Positions 21,336 to 32,478 of a DNA stretch of 64,000 nucleotides are shown piece by piece. Under the pieces are notes generated by a model. That model was not told the origin of the DNA. It searched no databases and was given only the letters and a program-made list of their open reading frames with translations. The stretch covers positions 87,756-151,755 of the forward strand of contig KV423986.1 in NCBI GenBank assembly GCA_001632435.1. The letters run 5' to 3'. Origin of the DNA: Calocera cornea HHB12733. Taxonomy: Eukaryota > Basidiomycota > Dacrymycetes > Dacrymycetales > Dacrymycetaceae. The translations under genes and the position numbers were made by a program. Positions within the stretch are counted from its first letter, which is position 1, and each line of letters starts with the position of its first letter.

Positions 21336-23508
21336 ATGGCCGACACCGACCCCAGGTTTACTCGTCTGAAGACCGACCCACGCTTTAGGCGCCTCCATAA
21401 GAAAGAGTCGCAAGTCAAAGTCGACCCTCGGTTCAAGTCTCTATTCCAGGAGGGTTCCTTAGAGCAGGCATCTGCGCGCCCCTCAGGTATGCGAGTTCGT
21501 CGCCGGGCAGGTCTGCATCAGCACTGACATATGCCTGACTATAGTGGACAAATATGGCAGGCGTCAGAAGAAAACCCGCGCTCGAGATCAGCTTCGTCGC
21601 TATTACCGGCTGGACGATGACGAGAATGAGACGGCGCCTGCTGTGGATCTCGCTCGAGGGACAGTGTTGATGGAGAGCTCAGATGAAGAGGAAGACGACA
21701 AGAGCGGAATTGACGAAGAGCTTGCAGAAGAAGAGATCGTTCTGGAACGCAGAGCTGGTGTATCGAGAAAGCCATCGGTACGAGACGTAGGCGAAATCGA
21801 CTTGGATGAGGCCGCGTTCCCCGAACTGGAGGCCCAAGCAGCCGCCTATTCTGCGGTGACAGAAGAACCGCTACAGGACCTCCTCTCAGGAGAGGAGACT
21901 TCTCGTCTTGCTGTCGTCAATCTGGACTGGGACAACGTTCAAGCCAGTGACCTGTACAAGGTCTTCTCCTCCGTGGCGAGTGCACCAGCATCTGGCCCCA
22001 GTATCTTAACCGAGCGCAAGATTCTCAACGTCCGTGTGTATCCCAGCGACTTTGGGAAGGAGCGGTTGAAGCAGGAGGAAACGCAGGGTCCTCCGACTGA
22101 GGTGTTCAGATCCCAGCAATCTGGCTTGGTTCGCGATGGAGAGGATGTTATTGAAGTGGACGACGGGGCCGAGTATGATAACGATGCCCTCCGCCAATAC
22201 CAGCTGGATCGCCTGAGGTGATATTGCTCTTGTACCGCACACCCAGTTACTGATGCGACTCGCAGATACTACTATGCGATCGTGACCTGCGACTCCCCAG
22301 CAACTGCATCGCTCATATACAGCGAGCTGGATGGGACAGAGCTTGAACGAACAGCTAACGTCCTTGACCTGAGATACGTCCCGGATCACATGGAGTTTGA
22401 TGAGGCTCCTCGCGAGGAGGCTGTCGAAGATAACGGACTTACTCGTGCGCTTGACTTTCAAACTCCCGTAAGCACGAACATATCCGAACGATTGAACCGC
22501 CTCTTATCGTGCACATCAGGCGCTCCGGCACTCCAAAGTCAAGCTGACGTGGGATGAAGACGACCCTAAACGCAATCGTCTAATGAGGCGCCCTTTGACG
22601 CGCAAAGAGATTGACGAAACGGATTTCAAAGCATATATTGCCTCCTCGGAGAGCGAAGAAGACAATGATGATACTGGGTTACGACGAGACAAACTTCGGA
22701 GTCTTTTGTTGGGCGACGTGGACGAGCTGCAAACCACTGCGGGATGGGCTACGGATGCCAAGAGAAGAGACGATATGGAAGTCACTTTCTTGCCCGGCTT
22801 GAGCGCTGTGGTGGAGGATCAAGACAGTGACCTCGAGGAGAGTACTTTGGACCGATATCAACGAAAGCAGAAGCAGAAGCACACGGACAGGAAAGCTGCT
22901 AAACGAGGGAAGCCGCTCGAAAGCGTGGCATTGTTGGAAGAACGCGACGACTTTTTTGAGCAGGAAGGACCGATCCCTTCGCAGCGTTCAGATAACATCG
23001 ACCGGCCCTCTGATTCTGTCGCAAGCAAGGACGAATTGGCCCTTATTCTCGATACTGATGCTCAGGGTGGTACACAGCACTTTGATATGCATGCCATTCT
23101 TCGAGCTGAGAAGGCCAAAGGGAAGAAACGTCGACGACAAGGCAAGAAGGATTTCCGCCCGGACACTAGAGACGACGCATTTGTCTTGGATGTAGCAGAT
23201 CCTCGCTTTATCTCTTTGCATAACGACACGGCATTCGCGCTCGACCCCAGCCATCCGAAGTAAGTCGTTCCAACGGCCAAGGTAACTTCCATGGCTAAGA
23301 TCCCACGTTTTGCTGCAGATTTAGGAAAACCAAAGGCATGTCATCTCTTCTCGAGGAGAGATCGATCCTCCGCAGTATTCAGCAACCTCAGACGGAGTCC
23401 TCCGTCGTTGCACGGACAGCCGGAGGTCCAAAGGTACAAACGCGCGGCAAAGCAGAGTACGAGACAGAGGATGGTGGACGACATTCAAAGAGGCGGCGAA
23501 GGCTCTAG
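21336..23508 (+). CDS. ESF1: Pre-rRNA processing protein ESF1
   Basis: Nucleolar factor needed for 18S rRNA maturation. Exons 21336-21486, 21545-22217, 22266-22467, 22520-23259 and 23319-23508; introns 48-59 nt; 651 residues (yeast 628). N-terminus MADTDPRFTRLKTDPRFRR with DPRF repeats, then VDKYGRRQKK, an acidic region, the ESF1 RNA-binding-like domain (LAVVNLDWDNVQASDLYKVF to ATASLIYSELDGTELERTAN), the NUC153 element (DDAFVLDVADPRFISLHND, FALDPSHPKFRKTKGM) and a basic C-terminus ending in KRRRRL. The NUC153 motif spans intron 4, confirming that junction. Confidence 0.94.
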
Positions 23509-23566
23509 ACGGAGGCGGGACAGAGTATCTGTTAGTGACGAAATGTATTAAGAGTCGCTCCTCTAC

Positions 23567-24140
23567 TTATTCGGTGGATAAGGGCCGTGGCTTTTTGAAG
23601 AATGCCAGGCGACGCTCCTCCCTATCCTCTGGCCCTTCAAAGTCCCTCACACCCCCGGTCAAGCTTTTACCCGTGACATCGAAACCTCCAACGAGCCCGC
23701 CTAAGATAGCGCATGATGCCACGGCCGTCGGGATCGACCGTGCTGTGCTGGTTATGAGCTGAACGCGTATCCAACTAGGCCAACGGGACTCACCTCGAAT
23801 GCCAGCCAAGAATCCGGCCGCGCAACCACCCGCTGCACCATTCCAAGCGTCATCTGTCGCCCTTGCGTTCGCTATGGATGCTTCAGTGTATGAGAAAACA
23901 GCACCCATGGCAGCTAGAGATGGAACGAGATTTCAGGATGTACTCGGCTCACGTTGCAAGAGAATTCATACCAAAGAAGCCAATAGTGCTACCTGTGCGG
24001 GTTAGGACACCTGCTGCTCCTTTCCCATGTGTCTCTAAGGCATTCTGTACCGAGCTGAAAACAAGCCCTACACCAGCGCTTTGAAGGCCAACAAATGCTG
24101 CTCGTTGTAGTGCAGGCTTCTGCTCATATTCGTCGGCCAT
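23567..24140 (-). CDS. Complex I accessory subunit NDUFA11 (Tim17-like)
   Basis: Membrane-arm subunit of mitochondrial NADH:ubiquinone oxidoreductase (Neurospora 21.3b family). Exons 23972-24140, 23794-23913 and 23567-23742; introns 58 and 51 nt; 154 residues. Start MADEYEQKPALQRAAFVGLQ, then glycine-rich membrane helices of the Tim17/22/23 type (VGLQSAGVGLVFSSVQ, AAGGCAAGFLAGIR, AVASCAILGGLVGG) and a conserved DAWNGAAGGCAAG element. No cleavable presequence is visible, as usual for this subunit. It is convergent with ESF1 (58 bp apart) and its start lies about 100 bp before the left arm of the large inverted repeat. Confidence 0.88.
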
Positions 24141-24238
24141 TTCGAAAGGTGATTGATTGCCTGGCGTGAAGCTGCCTGCGGACCCTTGTTCTCAATGCGT
24201 TGTCTGACAGTGGCGACTTGCGGGTTTCATACCACGGG

Positions 24239-24980
24239 TTTGCTTCCGCTACCTACTTCACCTCGGCTCGGTGGTTTTTTTGCGTCGAGTGTGTTGCTTC
24301 CGTTCAATCATATGCCTCCGGGTCCCAGGTTGCTTCAGCCGCATGGTCTGCCTCCGTCTCACAGCCTTCCTCCGTTTTTACTTGCCTCGGCCTTTGTTGT
24401 GCTCATTTGTTTCTGCTCAGGTCCCTCCCTCATTACTTTGCTTCCGTCAATTTACAATAGCTGGTTTAGCACCACGGTTGCTTCCTCCTCCCTATTCTTT
24501 TCCCGCTCCCCATTCTGTTTCCGCTTCCCTATTTGAGTCCGTGGCATTTTGCTTCCGCTTGAGTGCTTGCTTCCCTTATGGCGTTTGCTTCCGCTTCAAC
24601 AGTTGCTTCCGTTTCTATATCTACGTCCGCTGTACCACTTGCTTCCGCTCTGTTATTGGCTTCCGATCGCGCATGTGCCAACGGTTGTTCCTTGCTTCCG
24701 TCAAACAGCCTGCTTCCCCTTCATCTTCTGCATCTGCTCTATGGCATACCTCCGCACCACCATCTGCCTTCGCTTGATAAGATGCCTCTGGAGCAGCAGC
24801 TTCTTCACTTCCGCGTGCGTAATGGTCGCCTTGTTTTGGCTTCGGGCGGCTTCTTGCGTTCATTTGGGTGTGTGTTTCCTCTCCTGCTGGCGGTCTTTCT
24901 GCTTCGGTTCAAGATCCTTTTGCTCCCGCTTCCGCGCTTACTGCTTCCGCTCAAATAGCTCTGCTTCCGTCCCGGCATCT
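24239..24980. repeat. Degenerate 18-bp-period repeat array (locus B)
   Basis: Clear phase between 24,549 and 24,780: units such as CTTCCGCTTGAGTGCTTG, CTTCCCTTATGGCGTTTG and CTTCCGCTTCAACAGTTG follow each other at exactly 18 bp. The long frame across it reads as a six-residue periodic Leu/Pro peptide and is not a gene. Confidence 0.85.
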
Positions 24981-25092
24981 CTTTACTCCCGTTTTCTCAC
25001 GCAAGCGATTGTCGAGCCTCTCGCTGTGAGACGCTGGCAATGGACACCGCCACCCTTCGGGGCCCTTCCTCCGTAACCGTCGCTTGCCCCCA

Positions 25093-25983
25093 ATGTCTAC
25101 GAAGTCATACGATGGCATGACGAAAGAGGAGCGCGATGTACACGATTCCGACAAGAGGGAGAGCGAAAAGAAGGAGCAAGAGGGTGACCAGGGAATACAA
25201 CGAGTTGTGAAACACGTCTCACTTCTTTCCAGCGCTGCCTTACCGCTGGACACAAGAGCTGAGCGAGGTCTCTATCGCTCTCCCCGTGCCTAAAGGGACA
25301 CGGGGAAAAGATCTTCGTGTCAAGATCCAGAAGAAGTTCCTGAGCGTTGCCCTGAAAGGTACCGAACCAGTCATGGAAGGCGACCTTTGTAAGGAAATCA
25401 AGGTGGAGGATAGCACTTGGACAATCGGTGTTGTGTCCTGTCAAGGTGCCAACGGCTGAGATGCTGACATCGGCCGCAGAGGATCAGTCAATGCTCTGCA
25501 TTCATCTTGAGAAGCTGAACAAGATGCAGTGGTGGGAGAATGTGCTCACGCACCACCCAAAGATCGACACCACCAAGATCCAGCCGGAGAACAGCAAGCT
25601 ATCAGATCTGGATGGGGAGACTCGGTGAGTCGGCTCCCTTTACCTGCGGGCTCGCGGCTTCTAACGAGAGGATTCTCAGAGGTATGGTTGAGAAGATGAT
25701 GGTACCTTGGCTATCCTCAGTCGTCTTAGGCATACTCACCAGATCCCCGTTTAGTTCGACCAACAGCAGAAAGTGAGCGTCCATTTTGGATAGAGTGCCT
25801 GGCCCATCTAATGCCTTTACAGCAAATGGGAAAACCGACTTCGGACGAGGCGAAGAAGGCGGAGGTATGCACGCATGGAATATATGCCGGTGATTCATGA
25901 TACTCATGAGGAATGCAAAGGCGCTGAAGAAGTTTCAAGCTGCGCATCCAGAGATGGACTTTTCTCAAGCCAAGCTCAACTAG
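25093..25983 (+). CDS. nudC: Nuclear distribution/movement protein NudC, left copy
   Basis: CS-domain co-chaperone of the dynein/LIS1 pathway for nuclear migration. Seven exons: 25093-25183, 25233-25427, 25480-25624, 25680-25701, 25755-25772, 25823-25864, 25921-25983; 191 residues, the size of the short fungal NudC. The CS domain begins [20 protein letters not shown] and includes [13 protein letters not shown] and [20 protein letters not shown]; the C-terminus has GMVEKMMFDQQQKQMGKPTS and ends [12 protein letters not shown]. Exon 5 is 18 nt (six codons). All splice signals and frames are intact. An identical gene lies in the other arm on the opposite strand. Confidence 0.93.
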
Positions 25984-26974
25984 TACAACATGGCGGTCAT
26001 GTCTATCCCTCCGAGCGACCACCACTCAAGCCGACAATGTCGGCTTACCTCACTGCTTTCATCTTGATTCCTTCGTAATATCTTCGAGTTATACAGTACT
26101 ACTGTCAACCATACGCAGTCGATATTGCTTCGTCCTGGCCCCGACTTCTAAGATGAAGATCCTGTGCGACACGGCTGACCGACCGTGGGTGTGCTGGGGT
26201 CGTGCCTCTTTGATCTCTCCGCCTTTCTTTGCTATCGAACGAGCTTTCCAACATCTGGATGCTGTGTGGACGGTCTCATAACCAGGTCTCAGACGGATAT
26301 GCTGTTGGATGACACAGCTGGTCAACGGCTTTGATCAACAGGTCATCTTGTCCAGTGGATATCTCTTTTCATTCGCGCATGGGCTGTGGCCATTATCGCG
26401 ACCACATAAGGGCCAGTGAAATCAGTGTACATAGATGATGCATACACGTCAGGGATGTGTAAAGCTTGAATGATGCATTCCGTTTACTTCTGCATCGGCG
26501 TCAAGACAGACAGGGAAGGTTTCGGAGCCGGAGAATATTCGCTTACGACATTAGCTATGGTTTCGGAACCGGAGCAACTTCGCCTCCGGTCTCTTCAGCT
26601 CCGAAGGCGACGCGTCAAGACACACAGCGAGGGTCCTTCGGAGACAGAATCTCTTCGCTTGCGGTACGGAGCTCACTCCGTCTACTCCCGTGTTCAGGCC
26701 GAAGCCGGAACATCTTCACTACCGCGGCCGCGGTGCAGAGAATCGTAAGCTGCGACCGCGCCAGAGCAATCGGTTGTACCGCGTTCTTCACGCAAGCTCC
26801 CGCTTCTTCCCAGGAGCAGTAACTTACCATTAACTGTTCTGTGAAGGGGGATCTGCAGGGGAGACTTCATGGGGGAGATATGAACAAAAATTACCCGCCA
26901 CCAAGCGTGCAGCAGCGAATAGTTGCTCCTCTTCCGCCGGTCAGCCTTTCTGGTGGGACCTGCTCATGCGCACA

Positions 26975-28015
26975 AAGTATCAGAGTCCCATTGGTTGTCT
27001 GTGACGGGGCTTTCGGCAAGAAAGGCCGGAGTGGGGCAGAGATGGCACCAAAGTCAGGACAGACCCCACCGCGTGCAGACAAACTTTGGCTGTTTCGCTT
27101 CCAGGCTGCCATCACCGGTTTCCACACGGGCTCAGGCTCCTATTAATAAGGTGTAAGAGATATGTCGGAACATTGCACATCAACAGATTCTGCCAGAGCA
27201 AGTTTTGGTTCATTCCGAATGCCGTGTATGACACACTTGTATACAACCAGTACGCCCGTGGTGTTAATGCTCTATGGTAACGGTCCTGCAGCATTGCCTC
27301 CTTCCGCGTAACCAACAGAACAAATTGACACTGTTTGGTCTGTGCTCCTCCAGGCCAGCCACCACCAGGGTCCAGTTCAATCTGATGATACATTAGGGTA
27401 CTATTGGTTGTCTATCACCAGGGGACCCTGACTGGACCAGCCCTGGCAGAGATATGACCTAAAGTTGCAATGGAACAGATTGAGTCCAAGCCAACTTTTG
27501 CTCTATCTCCATGGGGAAGCCTACCCTGAGGGTTCTGCTGGTGTCCATGAAGGATTAGTGTACTATTGATGTTGTCCATCCAGGACTTCCCCAGGGCATC
27601 ATCCCTGGCAGAGATCTGACAAAAAGTTGAAATGGAACAGATTGGGCCTGAACAAACTTTTGCTCTCCCTCCATGGGAAAGCCTTCCCAGGGGCTCGGGT
27701 GTGTTTTCACACTTCATCAACATCCCATGAATGAGGTCAATCAGGTACACTGCTGGGAAATGTCTCCTGCCAGAGATATGAGCAAAGTTGCAATGGAACA
27801 GATTGAACTTGAACAGATGTTTGCTCCTGCTCCCTCAGGACAGCTCCCCTGGGGGTTCTGCTGGTTCTCACACAAGAACACCATACCATGGATGATCTCC
27901 AGGCAGGGATACTCCAGGGCACCATCCCTGGCAGAGATATGACCCAAAGTTGCAATGGAACAGATTGAGTCCAAACAGACTTTTGCTCTATCTCCATGGG
28001 GAAGCCAACCTGAAA
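26975..28015. repeat. 162-bp tandem repeat, left arm
   Basis: The phrase GTTGCAATGGAACAGATTGA (one copy GTTGAAATGG) recurs at 27,464, 27,626, 27,787 and 27,949, i.e. every 161-162 bp, followed each time by a CTTTTGCTC-like and CCATGGGGAAGCC-like segment. A more diverged unit, still rich in CG dinucleotides, can be recognised at about 26,975-27,110. I see no gene in it. Confidence 0.8.
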
Positions 28016-28243
28016 GGACCCCAGCTGAGGTCCTCACTGATTGATCCTGTTGCTGGTAGGACTCCAAAGTACTGTTAAGACAGTTCTGTATTGCCAGAGG
28101 TCTGAAGTACAGTACTAGAGATGGAGTCAAAACAAAGGAAATGGATAGGGACAACATGAGAAAGGATCTGACAAGAGGTAGGGGTGTAAGTCATGTGACC
28201 CAGGTGGTATACAACACAGTCAAGTCAAGGAAGGGTGCACAGC

Positions 28244-28722
28244 TGTCAGGGTACAGCCATAGACCACTTCTATTTTCTCTCTATCTCTGCACCTTCCCAC
28301 TACTAGGTGATGATGTCATCGCTGTGGAGCCTCTATGAGGCAAGGATGATATCATGAGGTGTCAGCTGTGACACTTGCACAGCATTACCATGATGTCATG
28401 GTCTGGACCCTAGGCCTGGACTCCCCAGTCCTGAGAGGGTCACCCATGATGTCAGAGTGATGCAATACATGACTCCCCCTCTGTCATCAGCCACAGCATC
28501 ATGACTCCCCTTCTCTTTCTCCTGTGCACCCCTCTGTGTATAAGTAGTTAGCACTTCCTGTGTTCTGATCCCTCAGACTTGGTCTCTGAGGATCCTCCAC
28601 AGGCATACTGTAGGACAATCCCAACTGTCATCAAGTCAACCATCCCTGCCCTGCCCTTGTTAGTGTGACTCTTCCCTTCCTGCCTAGGTAGCAGCCTTAC
28701 CAGAAGCCTGTGTGCCCTCACA
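28244..28722 (+). mobile_element. Solo LTR with target-site duplication (479 bp)
   Basis: Starts TGTCAGGGTACAGCC and ends GTGTGCCCTCACA (TG...CA). It is flanked on both sides by the 5-bp direct repeat ACAGC (28,239-28,243 and 28,723-28,727), the signature of LTR integration. TATAAG within it (about 28,538) suggests plus-strand sense. No internal retroelement sequence is attached. Confidence 0.85.
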
Positions 28723-28982
28723 ACAGCATGTGAAGGCATGGATAGGAAGTAGAAGGAAGAATTGGTAGTAGACAAGGGGAGGAGTCTTACACTCTGCCTC
28801 TCTAAGAACATGCTTACTTGAAGTTGAAAGAGGGTGTAGGAAGCATGTACAAGGAGTGACAAATGCATTGGGGTTCTTGGTGTAACAGCTAAAGGAATCT
28901 GTTCTGCTGATAACAATGCAGAGGTCTGGTGTTCAATCCCCACTGGGGTTGAATTTGGTCCTTTAGTCATATCTTCCAGCTT

Positions 28983-29875
28983 TCACTGCTGTTCCGTGGT
29001 TGGCAGGGAAAGATTGGCATAGGATGGGAGTTCTGGCATGAGGTTGGTGAGGCCATGAGAGACCCACAATCCCCTAACCAAATCTCCAACAACATATACA
29101 TGTTCAGGAGCATGGTGCTTGTTGGCATGTTTTGGCAATGAGCAGGTTATCACAAGCTTCTTGGATATCAGACTGCATGTGTTGGACAAATGTAGCAGCT
29201 GCAGGTACATCCAATTCTTTGAGTTGTGTAGATTGGATGGGGGCAGGAGGTGTGGGGAGAAACCAAGTGTGAGCTGGAAAGGTGTCTTGTTGGTTAAAGC
29301 ATTTGTGGTATTATTGTTGGCAAGCTCAATGCAAGGCAACACCTTATTCCAGCCCTTCTGGTGCTGATCAAACATGATAGCACAAAAGTTTGTTTATGGT
29401 CTTGTTGGTGTGCTCACTTGCCCCATCCATCCAAGGATGATAAGCAGTTGACATCTTGATATTGGTGCCAACTGTCTTGTTGAGTGCTTACCAGAACTTG
29501 CTCACAAAGAGCTGATCACAATCTGACACAACTTCTTGTGGGATGCCCATGCCATGGCATACTGAGTTGTCAAAGAACAGCTGAGCCACATCTTCTGCAG
29601 TGTTGGAACTGTGCATTGGGAGAATGCAGACTTGGGAGGTAAGGCAACAGGTGATGGTGATGATCATGTCATAGCCTTTGGAAGTAACAAATGGACCAAT
29701 GAAATCCATTGCAATGTGGGAGAATGGCTGCTGAGGTACTGCAAAAGTGTGTAAAGGACCAGCTGGCTTGGAGGTTCTGCTCTTGAAGCGCTGCCAGGAG
29801 TTGCAAGACTTGCAGTAGTTGTGCACAGTCTGCTGCATATGTGGCCAGAAAAAGGATTTCCTGACCACATCCAGC
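28983..29875 (-). pseudogene. Gypsy integrase fragment
   Basis: Continuation of the Gypsy pol beyond the hAT insertion. Visible are FFWPHMQQTVHNYCKSCNSW (end of the HHCC zinc motif), the core start HIAMDFIGPFVTSKGYD with the first catalytic Asp, VVSDCDQLFVSKFW with the second Asp (DRD changed to DCD), then after frame breaks ELANNNTTNALTNKTPFQL and a C-terminal chromodomain-like remnant. A stop and a frame shift near 29,375-29,490 break the frame. Confidence 0.8.
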
Positions 29876-30161
29876 TAGGGATGCCAAAGTCCAGTCCTGG
29901 TTTGGTTTGGTCCAGGACCGTTTGAGGTTTCAGCAGGAAGGCCAGTCTGGTCCAGTTCAAGTTCCAGTTCAACTCTGAACCGGTTCTGAACCGGTTCTGA
30001 ACCAGTTCCAATATATTTGGGCACTTTGTTTAAATGTCTGACAAAAGTGTATCTAGAGCCTCCAGTAAATCTTGTTGCCATATTTCAGCAACTGCTTCCT
30101 GCACCCAGGCTGCATGATACACAGCCTGCTCTGCCTTTGTTAATCCTACCATGCACTCTTT

Positions 30162-30633
30162 TCAATAACCAGCCTTCAGGAACTGGAGTACTTCAAACCA
30201 GGTTGATGAGAGGTGATTTTGAGTTTTGGTGTCTGTATTGGAAGCACTGCTCCAGACATGTTTCATGTTTGACTGCAGTTGCTGAGCCTTGAATTGCCAT
30301 GTAGTCCATTGCCATTTGTGCAAGGCCTGGATAGTCAGATCTGTGTGCATGCCAGTATGCCAAAACATCAGGACTACCTGCATGTGGATGCCAAGTTGGT
30401 AGCTCTTGTAGGTACACAAGGTACTCTGGAGCAGTGCTAGTTGGATCAAGCAGACCCCAGAGATCATTGTCATCACTGGTTGTGGTAGCCTCAGTCTGTG
30501 TTGGCGTGACTTGATAGAAGCGCTTGAATGTAGCAATGAAGGCATTCTGAGCTTCCTGGGCAAAGGTGTACTGTGGATTGCTTGGTGACTTTGGAGTCCA
30601 CCATTTCTCAAGATACTTCATCTGGATGTAACA
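30162..30633 (-). pseudogene. hAT transposase, C-terminal dimerisation part
   Basis: Minus-strand frame beginning MKYLEKWWTPKSP and containing YPGLAQMAMDYMAIQGSATA, the hAT C-terminal dimerisation signature (YPxLAxxAxDYLAIxxS). It is the downstream half of the transposase at 32,479-34,343, separated from it by the pogo-like element. Confidence 0.8.
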
Positions 30634-30635
30634 TA

Positions 30636-32474
30636 GAGTACCAGTTAGTGGGCCAAATCAGTATCAGGGTCATTATCACTGCCACCATAGTGTGCAAACT
30701 TTTCACCTCAACATCTCACAAATCAGTGCCAATGGTCTCCAAAGAACAACAAGTGCTACTGGCACTAGATGCCATCCGAGTCAACCCAAAATTATCCATT
30801 TGTGAGGCTGCAAAAGTCTTTGAAGCACCTTGCACAACAGTCCAGTGGAGAATGAGTGGTATTGCTGCAAAGGCTGATACCCGGAGCAAGCTTGCAGCTC
30901 TGACTGTGTCTGAGGAGGATGGGATTGTGCATCCTGCATCTGGATTGAGAGGGTTTTCCCCACGGAGGACAGATGTGGAGGATATGGCAAATATGCTGTG
31001 GGCAAAGTGGGGCGATGGAGTGGTTGGGAAGAACTGGACCAATTGCCTCATCAAGTGACGCTCCGAGCTCAAAACACGGTTCTCTTGGCCATATGATCAC
31101 CAGAGAGCATTGCAAGAAGATCCAGCAGTGTTGCACCCTGGCTGGAGCTTGTCAAGAATATGCAAGCAAAGTATGGGATCCACGACACCAATTTCTACAA
31201 CTTTGACGAGACCGGCTTTCAGATGGGCATGGTCCAATCAACAGTTGTTGTAACATGCTTTGAGCGAACCAGCAAACCCAAAGCTATCCAGCCTGGTAAC
31301 CGTGAATGGGCAACAGCAATATGCAGCATTTCAGCATATGGGCATGTGGTGCCTCCATTTCTCTGCATTGCAGGCCAGCACCATCTTGCACCCTGGTACT
31401 TTCCGGGCAACATTCCACGGCATTGGGTTGTGAAGACCACACCAAAGGGCTGGACCAATAACAAAACTGGTCTGGAATGGCTGAAGCACTTTGATCAGCA
31501 CACCCGAGCTTGCCAGATGGGTGAATGGAGAATGCTAGTGCTTGATGGTCACAAAAGCCATGTGAATGCTGAGTTCAGTGAATACTGCAAGAACAGCAAG
31601 ATCATTCCAATCTGTCTTCCAGTGCACTCCTCACATCTCACTCAGCTGCTTGATGTCAGCCTTTTTGGCCCATTGAAGAGGGTATATGGCAACCAAATCT
31701 CCTGCCTGATTGCAGCCCGCATCACTCATATCACAAAGGACAATTTCTTTCCAGCATTCCGAGCAGCATTTGACAAAACATTCACAACTCACAAGGTCAA
31801 AAGTGGTTTCCAGGGGGCTGGCCTTGTCCCATTCAACCCAGACACTGTGTTGCTGAAGCTGGATGTACGCCTGCACACACCACCACATCAAATGACCCCA
31901 GATGGCCCTGTTCAGCCCTGGGTTTTGCAAACACCAAAGACCGCTACCAAGGCACTTGCACAGTCAACTCTTATCAAGCACCGCATTTCCCAGCATCAAG
32001 GGAGCTCTCCCACACCAATCTATGAGTTGGTTGACCGCTTGGCAAAGGCAACAGTTGCTGTGAGCCATCAGCTCACACTTCTCAGCAGTAGGGTCACCCT
32101 ACTTGAAGAGGCAAATGAAGCAGTTTTGAAGTGGCGGAGGGCAAAGCAAACTCAATTGCAAGATTCTGGAACTCTTACCGGTGAGGCTGCTGTCCAGCTC
32201 ATGGCAGAAATGGGTGTTATTGAGGGGGACGGACACAATCAAGCTGCTGGAGACAGACCATTGAAGCGCCAAAAGACTGGCCTGCAGCTCTGTGGACTCT
32301 GCCGTACAGCAGGACACAACACCAGAACTTGCCCAGAGGCAGCTGATGTAGATAGCTTGTCCGATGCCCATTCTGCTTGACATAATCCATAAATTGTGTT
32401 GAGTTATAGCAATGCAAAAGTTGCGGGTCCGACAATGTGACCTGCAAACTGATTCGGCCCACTAACTGGTACTC
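30636..32474 (+). mobile_element. pogo/Fot1-like Tc1-mariner transposon (1,839 bp)
   Basis: Terminal inverted repeat GAGTACCAGTTAGTGGGCC at 30,636-30,654 and its complement ending at 32,474, continuing with AATCAGT at both ends. TA duplications lie at 30,634-30,635 and 32,475-32,476, as expected for the superfamily. It sits inside the hAT transposase gene and is visibly richer in CG dinucleotides than its surroundings, which suggests it arrived later. Confidence 0.9.
30732..32380 (+). pseudogene. pogo-like transposase, broken by a stop and a frameshift
   Basis: Starts MVSKEQQVLLALDAI with a psq-type helix-turn-helix (ICEAAKVFEAPCTTVQWRMS), then a CENP-B-like second DNA-binding part. The DDE_1 catalytic domain shows NFDETGF, LVLDGHKSH and LLDVSLFGPLKR, supplying three acidic residues. 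The C-terminus ends in a CCHC zinc knuckle (CGLCRTAGHNTRTCP). The frame is broken at a TGA (31,056-31,058) and by a frame change near 31,135, then is open to 32,380. Otherwise well preserved, so the damage looks recent. Confidence 0.88.
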
Positions 32475-32478
32475 TACG

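Larger units (their letters stand above)
24239..28723. repeat. Left arm of a 4,485-bp inverted repeat
   Basis: Every position x in this segment pairs with 65,255 - x in 36,532-41,016. The constant sum holds for all paired open frames from one end to the other, so there are no indels, and every stretch I compared by eye was identical. Content from outside in: 18-bp repeat array, nudC, a noncoding stretch with two CGTCAAGAC-led direct copies 114 bp apart (26,499 and 26,613), a 162-bp tandem repeat, and a solo LTR. The outer break falls inside the 18-bp array (TTTGCTTCCGCT); the inner break is at the LTR edge. Confidence 0.95.

Noticed and set aside
24549..25076. 175-codon plus-strand frame rich in Leu/Pro, and its mirror at 40,179-40,706
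   Set aside because: The periodic peptide is a direct result of the 18-bp repeat; it has no domain, no splice context and overlaps the nudC start region.
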